Part shown: piece after piece, positions 29,512 through 37,807 of the stretch
How positions within the stretch are numbered: position 1 is the first letter of the stretch
Layout: each line of letters opens with the position of its first letter
NCBI RefSeq assembly: GCF_026008515.1
Contig: NZ_BQYM01000007.1
Location: 62,001-126,000 of the forward strand
Source: Hoyosella levis
Lineage (GTDB): Bacteria; Actinomycetota; Actinomycetes; Mycobacteriales; Mycobacteriaceae
Direction: 5' to 3'
DNA: 64,000 bases
Notes under the pieces: model-generated
Seen by the model: only the letters and a program-made list of their open reading frames with translations
Told to the model about the DNA's origin: nothing
The model's database searches: none
Made by a program: the position numbers and the translations under genes

Positions 29512-29583
29512 GCGAGGGGCGGTGGCCTTCGTTCGACCGCCCAGGACTAGTCGCCCGGGCTCCAACGCGCCACCCGCAGCGAT

Positions 29584-29613
29584 TTGGCGAACAAACCGGC
29601 CGTGGTGTAACTT
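29584..29613 (+). promoter_or_regulatory. Candidate promoter of tRNA-Ala
   Basis: TTGGCG (29584-29589), 18-bp spacer, TAACTT (29608-29613). Start predicted about 30 nt before the tRNA. Confidence 0.4.
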
Positions 29614-29649
29614 CGATCAGGCAGCGGAACTGCACATGACAGACCGCAC

Positions 29650-29722
29650 GGGGCTATGGCGCAGCTGGTAGCGCACCACACTGGCAGTGTGGGGGTCAGG
29701 GGTTCGAGTCCCCTTAGCTCCA
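29650..29722 (+). tRNA. tRNA-Ala (GGC)
   Basis: 73-nt cloverleaf. The acceptor GGGGCTA/TAGCTCC contains the G3-U70 alanine identity pair. Anticodon GGC sits in the loop of ACACT/AGTGT, and the T-arm is ggggttcgagtcccc. CCA is not encoded. Confidence 0.95.
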
Positions 29723-29895
29723 CTTCACAACCTCATACTCAAGCCACTTCATCGTTTCGGTGAGGTGGCTTGCTTCGTGCGAGGAGCCGTGCAGGTGCCC
29801 CCCATGCCACCTGTGGTTCTATCAAGACGCGCTTGCCATCCGCGGCCGCCTACAATTGATGTTCACCTAGCCTCGGCGACCGGGGAGGCGTTCGG

Positions 29896-31893
29896 ATGCC
29901 AGCGACCACGGATGCGAGGGGCGCGCTTGCCGAGGCACGCATCGCAGCCTCCGGCCGAGACTGGTCGCGCGCGTTCGACCTCTTCTCCATCGCGGACGAG
30001 GCCGGTTGCCTTGAGCCGCCCGATCTGGTGCTTTTCGCTGAAGTCGCGCAGGCGGCGGGGCAGCTCGACACGACGATTGCCGTGTGGGAGCGCATCTATC
30101 GGCTGTGTAGCGCGGCGGGGGACACGGTTGGTGCCGGTGGAGCGGCTGCGCGGGTCGCCATGCACCTGCTCTTCGACGCAGCCATGATGGCCCCGGTGCG
30201 CGCGTGGCTGCGCAAGTCGGAGCAACTCCTGGACACGGTCCCTGATTCGGCAGCGCACGCCTGGTGCGCGGTCGTTCGCTCCTACGAGCGGCTGATGTCG
30301 GGCGATGTCCGCGCGGCGCGCGGGGCGGCGGATCGAGCGGTGGCGATTGGGGACGAGTCCGACATGGCTGCGGCAGCTATCGGGCGAGTCGTCCAGAGTC
30401 GCGTGATGATCCTGACCGGCGAGGTAGACAGCGGGCTCGAGTTGCTCGACGAGGTCGGTGTTGCCGTGCTCAGCGGGGACCTTGATCCCCTCGCAACGGG
30501 TGTCGTGTACTGCGAGCTGGTGTGTGTGCTGCAGGGGTTGGCTCAGTACGATCTCGCCGAGCAGTGGACAGCGGCGATGGAACGCTGGTGCGCGGCAAGC
30601 GCGACGGGCAGCCTGCACGGGCGGTGCCGCGTGCATCGTGCCGAGATCCTGCGGCTGCGGGGCGAGTACGAGCAGGCCGAAGCGGAGGTTCTCGCTGCCT
30701 GCCAGGAGCTGAGACCGGTATTGCGGCGAGAACTTGGCTGGCCACTGGTGGAGCTTGGCCACATCCGCCTGCGCCTTGGCGACCTCGCTGGTGCTCAGGA
30801 CGCGTTCGCCGAGGCAGACAGCGTCGGCTGGGACGCCGCGTCCGGGCTCGCGCTCGTCCAGCTTGCCCGGGGCGCTGTGACCGCAGCATCGGCGACCATC
30901 CAGGATGGCCTCGCGCATCCGCGCCGCGTCCCTTCGAAGGAGCGACCACCGCACAGTGCTCTCGAACGCGTTCCCTTGCTCGAGGTCGAGGTTCAGGTCG
31001 AGGTCGCGAAAGGCTCGAGCGCCGCCGCTAGGGCCGCCGCCGACGAGCTCGGCATGATCAGCAGCACGTTCCGGGGCAAGGCTCTGGCCGCGACCGCCGC
31101 CTACGCGGACGCCCAGGTACGGCTAGCTGATCGCGACCTGGCAGGCGCGCTGGCCCGCTTCGCCGAGGCCGCCGACAGCTGGCAGGACATCGGCGCTCCC
31201 TATGAGGCTTCGCTGGCGTACCGGGGACTCGCCGACACACATCGCGCGGCCGGGAACCTGGTGCCGAGCCAGCGCGATCTCGACACTTCCCGCAAGCTTT
31301 ATGAGCAGCGAGCCTTCGAGAGCCCACCCAGCGGGCGGGGCAAGCCATCGGTCCAGGCCTCGCTCGCGCGGGAAGGCGAGTACTGGTCGGTCACCTTCGA
31401 GGAAAGAACAATAAGGGTCAAGGCTCTCCGCGGGCTCGATTACCTGGCTCGGCTCCTGGGCGAACCGGGCAGGGAGTTCCACGTCCTCGATCTCAGCAAC
31501 TCCGAGGAGATCGGGGATGCTGGAAATACCCTCGATGACCAAGCACGTACCGCCTACCGGCGCCGCCTCGCTGAGATCGACGACGACATCGATGAAGCGA
31601 GCATGACCGGGGATCCGCAGCGTCAAGCACAAGCGGAAGCCGAGCGCGAATTCCTGGTTCGTGAACTATCGCGCGCTTTCGGAATCGGCGGCCGCCAACG
31701 CCGATCGGGTTCCCTGTCCGAGCGTGCCCGTGTCCGTGTCACGCGGTCCATCAGATCGGCGATCGCCCACATGGCCGACCATCATCAAGCGCTCGGTGCG
31801 CATCTCGACCACGCGATCCGCACAGGCACATACTGCTCCTACTGCCCGGACCCTCAGCTCGTGGTGGAGTGGAGCATCCGTTCCCTCGACTGA
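29896..31893 (+). CDS. TPR-repeat regulator-like protein with actinobacterial C-terminal signature domain
   Basis: 665 aa. Residues ~10-470 are Ala/Leu-rich helical repeats of TPR type. The C-terminus (about 500-665) matches a domain seen at the end of many actinobacterial LuxR-, cyclase- and BTAD-type regulators: LRGLDYLARLLGEPGREFHV, AYRRRLAEIDDDIDEA, ERARVRVTRSIRSAIAHM and a final TYCSYCPDP. No AAA ATPase, cyclase or HTH domain is visible, so it is the sensory/scaffold part without an output module. Its 3' end overlaps the convergent hydrolase gene by 40 nt. Confidence 0.7.
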   Translation: MPATTDARGALAEARIAASGRDWSRAFDLFSIADEAGCLEPPDLVLFAEVAQAAGQLDTTIAVWERIYRLCSAAGDTVGAGGAAARVAMHLLFDAAMMAPVRAWLRKSEQLLDTVPDSAAHAWCAVVRSYERLMSGDVRAARGAADRAVAIGDESDMAAAAIGRVVQSRVMILTGEVDSGLELLDEVGVAVLSGDLDPLATGVVYCELVCVLQGLAQYDLAEQWTAAMERWCAASATGSLHGRCRVHRAEILRLRGEYEQAEAEVLAACQELRPVLRRELGWPLVELGHIRLRLGDLAGAQDAFAEADSVGWDAASGLALVQLARGAVTAASATIQDGLAHPRRVPSKERPPHSALERVPLLEVEVQVEVAKGSSAAARAAADELGMISSTFRGKALAATAAYADAQVRLADRDLAGALARFAEAADSWQDIGAPYEASLAYRGLADTHRAAGNLVPSQRDLDTSRKLYEQRAFESPPSGRGKPSVQASLAREGEYWSVTFEERTIRVKALRGLDYLARLLGEPGREFHVLDLSNSEEIGDAGNTLDDQARTAYRRRLAEIDDDIDEASMTGDPQRQAQAEAEREFLVRELSRAFGIGGRQRRSGSLSERARVRVTRSIRSAIAHMADHHQALGAHLDHAIRTGTYCSYCPDPQLVVEWSIRSLD

Positions 31894-32708
31894 ATCGGAT
31901 GCTCGGCGAGGAACCTGGACATAACGTTGGCGACCTGCTCCGGCTCTTGGATCTGTAGCAGGTGCCCTGCGCCGGAAATGCGTGCTTCCCGAACGTCGCG
32001 CACGTTCTCGCGCAAGAACCCGGCGACCTCGACCCACAGCGGAAGCGTGTCACTGCCGAGGATGGAGAGAACCGGTTGCGACAGCTGTGCGGCGCGCTCG
32101 GCGCTCAGTGACCATTCGGCCAGCGACGGTAGCTCGATTCCAAAGAAGGTATCCGCGTCCTGCACCGATTGCTCGACGGCGCCGGGGATGCGTTTGGCCA
32201 GGAGCGCATGGCATGCGGCCCAGTCCAGGCCGCTGACGGTGCTCATGAACGCCGCGAACGCTCCAGCGGGATCGCCTCGGGTGTAGCTCTCGAGGACCGG
32301 TCCCGCTCCCTGCAGGAACTCCTGCCCACCGGGCAGTGACAGGAGCGACAGCTCCAGCAGTGTCACCGTGCGAACCTGATCGGGCGCGCGAAGCGCGAGC
32401 TCAACGGCCACGGCGGCCCCGCTGGAATGGCCCGCGACGTGGGCGGCAGGGATACCAAGCTGTGCCAGCAATGCGCGGGCGTCGTCGGCATGCTCGGCAA
32501 TCGTGACGGGTTCTCCCGTGTGAGTGCTTCCAGCCCAGCCCCGGCGGTGATAGTGGATCATCGCGTAGCGCGACAAGAGCGGGGGAACGTCCAGCAAGGG
32601 CCTGAACCCGTCGGCGAGCACCGGGCTGATGAACAACAGCGGCTCGCCCTCCAGTACCCCTGAAACCTCGTACTCGAGCTCGACCCCATTGACCTCAGCG
32701 ATGCGCAT
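31854..32708 (-). CDS. Alpha/beta hydrolase
   Basis: 284 aa. Nucleophile Ser in GHSSGA (about residue 94), probable acid in ILGSDTLP, His in GAGHLLQI. Resembles 3-oxoadipate enol-lactonase-like or other small alpha/beta hydrolases; substrate not predictable. Its own promoter region carries a perfect palindrome (32751-32767). The tail is antisense to the end of the TPR gene. Confidence 0.8.
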   Translation of the reverse strand: MRIAEVNGVELEYEVSGVLEGEPLLFISPVLADGFRPLLDVPPLLSRYAMIHYHRRGWAGSTHTGEPVTIAEHADDARALLAQLGIPAAHVAGHSSGAAVAVELALRAPDQVRTVTLLELSLLSLPGGQEFLQGAGPVLESYTRGDPAGAFAAFMSTVSGLDWAACHALLAKRIPGAVEQSVQDADTFFGIELPSLAEWSLSAERAAQLSQPVLSILGSDTLPLWVEVAGFLRENVRDVREARISGAGHLLQIQEPEQVANVMSRFLAEHPIQSRERMLHSTTS

Positions 32709-32750
32709 GATTCCTCCTCAGTAGTGGAATTGCTCCTCACTGATGAAGGC

Positions 32751-32767
32751 GTAACACCCAGTGTTAC
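32751..32767. promoter_or_regulatory. Operator-like palindrome upstream of the hydrolase
   Basis: gtaacacccagtgttac: perfect 7-bp arms with a 3-nt centre, followed by a third half-site ggtaacg (32771-32777). 43 bp upstream of the hydrolase start. The cognate regulator is unknown. Confidence 0.55.
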
Positions 32768-32899
32768 GGGGGTAACGTCGGCGGGCTTTGGCTCGGCAGT
32801 GATCCAGCTCGCTGGCGCGTAGCTGGTGTGATCCATGAGGCGCGCATGTTCGTCGGCATTCCAGGGCAGCGGGCCCGGCGTTCGCGCTAGGTTTGAAGA

Positions 32900-33490
32900 A
32901 TGGCTGGTGAAGCGGGCGCACAAAGTGGTGCGCAGGGTCCTGGGTATGTGTCATACGAGGAGTTCGCGCTGGCGTTCTTCCACCGCGCGATCTCGCGCGA
33001 GCGGATCCTCGAGGCGGTGTCGAGCCTCACGGGCGCCCCGATCGAGTTCGGGCCCATTGGAGCGGGCCCCGGGCGGATCGCGAAGGTCACGGCGCACGGT
33101 GTGGTGCGGGACCCGGAGGTGGAGCGGGTCTCGGATACCGAGCCGCTGCGCTTCGTGCTGAGCATCCCCGTGGACCTGCGGTTCGTGGTTCGCCTGACCG
33201 GAACAGTGCATCGCTTCCGCGCGGATGTGCGGGCTGACCTGCGATTGACCGCTCATGCCGCATCGCCTTTGCGGGTAGTTGTCGAGATCGATCCGCCATC
33301 GCGATCGGATGTGACCGTTGCACTGCGCGCCGAGGGCGTGGCTTCCAGCGTGCTCCAGCTCGTCTCGGGCATGGAGTCGGAGGTGCAGCGCTTCGTGGCG
33401 CGGTACATCCGGCAGGAGATCCAGAAGCCTCATATCGCCGCGGCGCGCGATGTGGACCTCGGGCCGATGATCGACGCGGCCGAGCTATAG
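32900..33490 (+). CDS. Conserved hypothetical protein
   Basis: 196 aa, no signal peptide or TM segment. Features: alternating beta-strand pattern (RFVLSIPVDLRFVVRLTGTV, ADVRADLRLTAHA) and a C-terminal helix ending YIRQEIQKPHIAAARDVDLG. The beta-rich body with an amphipathic terminal helix looks like a small lipid- or membrane-binding fold, but I cannot name the family. Followed by a perfect 19-bp hairpin. Confidence 0.7.
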   Translation: MAGEAGAQSGAQGPGYVSYEEFALAFFHRAISRERILEAVSSLTGAPIEFGPIGAGPGRIAKVTAHGVVRDPEVERVSDTEPLRFVLSIPVDLRFVVRLTGTVHRFRADVRADLRLTAHAASPLRVVVEIDPPSRSDVTVALRAEGVASSVLQLVSGMESEVQRFVARYIRQEIQKPHIAAARDVDLGPMIDAAEL

Positions 33491-33542
33491 CAGCGGTTGG
33501 TGGTTGGCTGGCCGCGAACCGCGCCCTCATCCAGTCGCGGTT

Positions 33543-33594
33543 GTGTGCGGTTTTGCACCCTCCCGCAATCGCAATAGGGTGCAAAACCGCACAC
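33543..33594. terminator. Perfect 19-bp hairpin, probable bidirectional terminator
   Basis: gtgtgcggttttgcaccct (33543-33561) with agggtgcaaaaccgcacac (33576-33594), 14-nt loop. It lies between convergent genes. The stem contains A/T runs that give a U-rich transcript end in either direction. Confidence 0.7.
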
Positions 33595-33719
33595 TTCCGA
33601 GGCTGCGGGACTCGGGCCGGCGGGCCACGAGGTCTCCGCGCCCACGCTCGCGCAAGACCTCCCCGGGAAAAGCGAGTGGCCCCCACCTCGAGGATGGGGG
33701 CCACTTCGCCTGCCAAAGG

Positions 33720-34070
33720 CTAGGTCTGGGAGTCGTAGCCGAGGGAGATGTTGGGCATCTCGGGCCCGCCCTCGGAGAGCTCGTCCCAATGCTTGGCCAT
33801 GTAGGCAGCGAGCCCGGCCAGGCCGAGCGCGCCAGCGGTGCCGATGAGGATCTGCGCGGCGCGGACCTTGCGGGACCGGCGCGGCTTGCTCGCCTTGGGC
33901 GCGGGGTCCACCTCGCCCTTGCCGGACTTGCGGAGCTTGCGCGCGGCGATCAGCGAAAGCTGCACGGGGGGGCTGGCGGCCACGGATCCTGCCTGCTTCA
34001 CCCGGTCGGTGAGCGAGGTGGATTCTTCATTGCTGGTGTCGGGCTTGGTTCTGCCCAGGATTGCGGTCAT
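33720..34070 (-). CDS. Small membrane protein of unknown function
   Basis: 116 aa. A basic, Ser/Lys-rich N-terminal half is followed by one hydrophobic segment (AAQILIGTAGALGLAGLAAYM, about 70-90) and a short acidic tail. Topology suggests N-in. No family recognised. 110 bp downstream of the next gene's stop, so separate transcription is possible. Confidence 0.6.
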   Translation of the reverse strand: MTAILGRTKPDTSNEESTSLTDRVKQAGSVAASPPVQLSLIAARKLRKSGKGEVDPAPKASKPRRSRKVRAAQILIGTAGALGLAGLAAYMAKHWDELSEGGPEMPNISLGYDSQT

Positions 34071-34181
34071 TGTCTACCTCTCTGCGGACGGCAATACTTC
34101 CAGCGTGCCACGATCACTATCGGAGTGGTGCCGGATTGGTGCGCTTCGTCCGGAGGAGTTCAACGAATCCTTCTGGCCCGC

Positions 34182-35111
34182 CTAGTGTTCGCTGGCTGGC
34201 GGCGTGCTGCCGGAGCGCACGGGGTGCTGGGCGATGAAGTCGCGGGTCGCGGTGGCGAGCTCGGCGGAGTGGGAGAACGGCGCCCAATGGCCGCAGTCGA
34301 GCGGGGTGCTGGTGAGGTTCGGCACGAATCGGGCGTAGTGGTCGTAGTGGCCGCGGAGGACTGCCTTGTCGTGCTGGTTGATGATGACCTGCACGGGGAT
34401 GCCGATGGTGCGGGGCTGGGGCTTGCTGAGCTTCGGTGCGAGGTTGGCGCGGTAGCGGTTGACACCGTTGGCCATGTCGTCCGCGAGGGTGACGGCGGTG
34501 TGCACCTGGGCCGGGTCGACGCCGTCGAACTTGCCGAGGAAGCCGGGCCACCGCTGGGAGAATCCGCGCCGGAGGACGAGTTCTGGCAGCTTCGGGAGCT
34601 GGAACAGCCCGGTGTAGAAGGAGGCAGCGAGCTGCTTGAGCGGTCCGGAGAGGTTGCGGGGCGTGGGCCGGGTGAAGTTCTCGTGCGCCCAGGAGCCGAG
34701 GATGTCGAGGTTCGGCCCGGAGGTGACGGTGAAGCTGGCAATGCGGTCGGCCGCGCGCGGCGATGAGGCTGCTTCCCAGACCTCGACGCCGCCCCAGTCG
34801 TGGGCGAGCACATGCACTTTCTCAGTGGGGCTGACGGCGTCGATGACGTGGTAGAAGTCCTCGGCGAGCAGGGGCAGCCGGTAGTCGGCACGCTGTGAGG
34901 GAACGGTCGATGCGCCCGCGCCGCGGGTGTCGTAGCTGACGATGCGGAAGGTGTCGGCGAGCAGCGGAACGACGTGGTGCCACAGCTCGTGGGTATCGGG
35001 CCAGCCGTGGACCAGCACGAGGGTCTCGCCGCTGGGATTGCCTTCCTCGAAGACAGCGAGCTCGATGGCGCCGTTGCGAACGGTGCTGCGGGTGGCTGGT
35101 GTGGTGGTCAA
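34182..35111 (-). CDS. Alpha/beta hydrolase of epoxide hydrolase/haloalkane dehalogenase type
   Basis: 309 aa. HGWPDTHELW oxyanion segment, and nucleophile Asp in AHDWGG (Asp rather than Ser), which points to the epoxide hydrolase/dehalogenase branch. A general-base His is present near the C-terminus (CGHWAPF). A cap-domain region lies at about 135-215. Cytosolic. It is 39 nt downstream of the thrE-like gene on the same strand, so probably cotranscribed. Confidence 0.8.
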   Translation of the reverse strand: MTTTPATRSTVRNGAIELAVFEEGNPSGETLVLVHGWPDTHELWHHVVPLLADTFRIVSYDTRGAGASTVPSQRADYRLPLLAEDFYHVIDAVSPTEKVHVLAHDWGGVEVWEAASSPRAADRIASFTVTSGPNLDILGSWAHENFTRPTPRNLSGPLKQLAASFYTGLFQLPKLPELVLRRGFSQRWPGFLGKFDGVDPAQVHTAVTLADDMANGVNRYRANLAPKLSKPQPRTIGIPVQVIINQHDKAVLRGHYDHYARFVPNLTSTPLDCGHWAPFSHSAELATATRDFIAQHPVRSGSTPPASEH

Positions 35112-35150
35112 CTGGGATCTCCGCTCGTCGATGCGCGCCAGGGTGCGCGC

Positions 35151-36632
35151 CTAGGGGGTGGGGCGTTGCCAGGGCTTGGGCAGGAAGCGGGTCGCGACCG
35201 TCGCCGGCCGCAGCGTGATGGTGGGGCGGCGCAGAGTCCGTGCTCCCCATTCGCCGAGCACCACGCCCGCCGCGAGCGCCACGCCGATGGCGAAGGCATT
35301 GCCGAGGTTGGTCAGGCCCGCCACCCGATCGTCGGCGATCAGGTTGTACAGGCCACGATAGACCGACAGTCCGGGTAGCAGCGGGGTGATGCCGGCGACG
35401 GCGACGACGAGCGGGGGCGTGAGCGCGCGCCGGGCCATCAGGCCACCGGCGAAGCCGACGAGGATGGCGGCGGTTCCACCGGCAGCGACGTTGCCGGCCG
35501 AGGCGCTGAGCGCCAGCAGGAATGTCAGCATCCCGGCGCCACCGCCGAAGGCTGCCGCGGTGAGCGCGCGGAGCTCGGCGTAGCTGGCGAGCGCGAAGAA
35601 GAGCGCGGCAGCGGCAGCGGCGGTCACCTGGACCGGGAGCCGGATGAAGCCTTGCATGAAGGTGGTGTCGATCATGGGCAGCTCGATCCCGATCTGCTGG
35701 GTGAGCTGCAATGTCAGGGCAACACCGGTGATGATGCCGCCGGTCATCATGACGACCTCGAGCAAGCGGGCGGACGCGGTGATGGGGGCCCCGGTAATGG
35801 CGTCCTGCACCGAGCCGACGAGAGAGAGCCCCGAGAGGAGCACCACGATCCCGGTGGCGACGATCTGCGAGGGATACACCGTGATGCCCAGTATGTCCTG
35901 GAGGGAATACATGACCGGCGCCGGGACCGTAGCGATCATGCCGCCGACGACCTGCTGGTAGAACAGCGGCAGCCCCAGCCTATTGAGAACGAGGTTCGTC
36001 CGATAGATCGCGATGGTCGTGAGGAATGACGCGAAGGCAACGATGGGGCCCGCGCCGAGCAGGACGGCGACCGATGCGGCCATTCCTGCCCAGGCCGCGG
36101 TCGCGACCCAGCGCGGATAGGGGTGGGGCGCGGAGACGATCGTATCGAGGATGCGGTGCGCCTGCGCGGGCGTGAGCAGCCGGTTGCGCATCTGCCGGAT
36201 GAGGTGATCGACGGCAGCGAGCCGGGTGAAGTCGAGCGAGCGATGGTGCACCACGCGCATGGTGGTGGCAGGTGGCAGCGTGGGGCCACGGTGCGCGGTG
36301 ATGATGATCGAGTTGTAGGTGACGTCCACCTCGCATTGCTCGAGGCCGTACGTCGACGCCACGAACTGCGTCTGCCATTGCGTGTCGATGGCGCCCGTGC
36401 CCGAGTCGAGCAGCACGGAGCCAACCCGGACCGCGAGGTCGAGCGCTTCAGTAACGGCAGCGTCATCGGTGAGGTCGATGGGCTGCAGGGGGAGGATGGC
36501 CGGGGTCGCCGCGGTGTCGATGGTGGCGTTAGTGCCACCGGCGCCGCGGCCCAGCTTCCGCATCCAGCTCATTGCGGTGGAGGTCCCCTTCCACGCGGGT
36601 GATCGCGTCTTGTGATGTGCACGTTCCATCAT
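35151..36632 (-). CDS. thrE: Threonine/serine exporter family protein (ThrE)
   Basis: 493 aa, close to the 489-aa C. glutamicum ThrE. The N-terminal ~150 residues are the cytosolic DUF1212 part (SGTGAIDTQWQTQFVASTYG, CEVDVTYNSIIITAHRGP). About ten TM segments follow, with the conserved TPLLPGLSVYRGLYNL near the C-terminus. Exports L-threonine/serine using the proton motive force. Start could be ATG 36632 or an ATG about 20 codons later (MSWMRKLG). Divergent from the DNA methyltransferase. Confidence 0.9.
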   Translation of the reverse strand: MMERAHHKTRSPAWKGTSTAMSWMRKLGRGAGGTNATIDTAATPAILPLQPIDLTDDAAVTEALDLAVRVGSVLLDSGTGAIDTQWQTQFVASTYGLEQCEVDVTYNSIIITAHRGPTLPPATTMRVVHHRSLDFTRLAAVDHLIRQMRNRLLTPAQAHRILDTIVSAPHPYPRWVATAAWAGMAASVAVLLGAGPIVAFASFLTTIAIYRTNLVLNRLGLPLFYQQVVGGMIATVPAPVMYSLQDILGITVYPSQIVATGIVVLLSGLSLVGSVQDAITGAPITASARLLEVVMMTGGIITGVALTLQLTQQIGIELPMIDTTFMQGFIRLPVQVTAAAAAALFFALASYAELRALTAAAFGGGAGMLTFLLALSASAGNVAAGGTAAILVGFAGGLMARRALTPPLVVAVAGITPLLPGLSVYRGLYNLIADDRVAGLTNLGNAFAIGVALAAGVVLGEWGARTLRRPTITLRPATVATRFLPKPWQRPTP

Positions 36633-36802
36633 GTCTGGAACCCGGCCCAGAAGCTAAACGAATCTTCGGCGGGCCGCTGCCGGACATGCCCCGGCAACGG
36701 CTCGGACTAAAGATGTCGGACCGGTAACGTACTGTGCACTCCGATCAGTCCCCGGTTCGGCCGGGGAGGAGCAAGCATGGGACGAGCGGTGGAGGTGCCA
36801 CG

Positions 36803-37807
36803 GTGGCTGAGCAGTTGACCTGCTTGGAGATCTGCGCGGGAGCAGGGGGCCAGTCACTGGGCCTGGAGCAGGCAGGGTTCGCGCATGAGCTCGCGGTGGA
36901 GCTCGAATCGGCGCCCTGCGCCACGCTGCGGATGAACCGGCCGGGCTGGACCGTGCATGAGGGCGATGTGCGCGAGATCAAGGGGCGGGAGTATCGCGGC
37001 ATCGACTTGCTGGCGGGCGGAGTTCCCTGCCCGCCTTTCTCCATCGCGGGCCAGCAGCTCGGCGCGGACGATGAGCGTGACCTGTTCCCGGAGGCGCTGC
37101 GCCTGGTCGCGCAGGCCCGCCCGGCCGCGGTGATGCTGGAGAACGTGCGGGGGCTCTCCACAGCACGATTCGCGCCGTATCGGCAGTCCATCCTGGAGAA
37201 GCTCGATTCCCTGGGCTATGACGCGGACTGGCAGGTCCTGAACTCCTCGGAGTTCGGGGTGGCGCAATTGCGTCCCAGGTTCATCCTCGTGGCCGCGAAG
37301 CGCCGCTACATGAAGCGTTTCGAATGGCCCGGGGCCAAGGGCACGCCTCCCACGGTGGGGGAGGCGTTGTACCCGATCATGGCGAGCAAGGGCTGGCCCG
37401 GCGCGCAGCAATGGGCGAAGCAAGCGAAGGGGATCGGGCCCACCATCGTCGGGGGATCCCGCAAGCACGGCGGCCCTGACCTCGGGCCAACACGGGCACG
37501 TGCCTCCTGGCTGGCGCTCGGCGTGGACGGTCGGGGCATTGCAGACTCGGTGCCCGACGAGGACACCCCGCCCGACCATGTTCCGCGGCTTACCCTTGAG
37601 ATGGTGGCCGCGCTACAGGGCTTTCCGCCCGATTGGCAGTTCTCTGGACGCAAGACCGCAGCCTACCGGCAGATCGGCAACGCCTTCCCGCCGCCGGTCG
37701 CTGCTTCCATTGGTGGATCCATCAAGCGCATGCTCGCCGCGAAGCCGGCGACGCGTGCCCGCCGTGCCGCCACGACGGTGCCGAGGCACTTGCGCGCGGT
37801 CGGCTAG
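36803..37807 (+). CDS. DNA (cytosine-5) methyltransferase of a NaeI-like RM system
   Basis: 334 aa from the GTG at 36803 (VAEQLTCLEICAGAGG), GGAGG about 8 nt upstream. C5-methylase motifs: I (EICAGAGGQSLGL), IV (GVPCPPFS, catalytic Cys), VI (MLENVRG), VIII (QLRPRFILVA), X (AYRQIGNAFPPPVA). The target domain between VIII and IX is short. Partnered with a NaeI-type endonuclease, so the expected target is GCCGGC, protecting the host genome. Its stop shares the tetranucleotide CTAG with the convergent endonuclease stop. Confidence 0.93.
   Translation: MAEQLTCLEICAGAGGQSLGLEQAGFAHELAVELESAPCATLRMNRPGWTVHEGDVREIKGREYRGIDLLAGGVPCPPFSIAGQQLGADDERDLFPEALRLVAQARPAAVMLENVRGLSTARFAPYRQSILEKLDSLGYDADWQVLNSSEFGVAQLRPRFILVAAKRRYMKRFEWPGAKGTPPTVGEALYPIMASKGWPGAQQWAKQAKGIGPTIVGGSRKHGGPDLGPTRARASWLALGVDGRGIADSVPDEDTPPDHVPRLTLEMVAALQGFPPDWQFSGRKTAAYRQIGNAFPPPVAASIGGSIKRMLAAKPATRARRAATTVPRHLRAVG

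Noticed and set aside
30960-30975. LexA-like tcgaacgcgttc
   Set aside because: Inside a coding region and not near any promoter or SOS gene.
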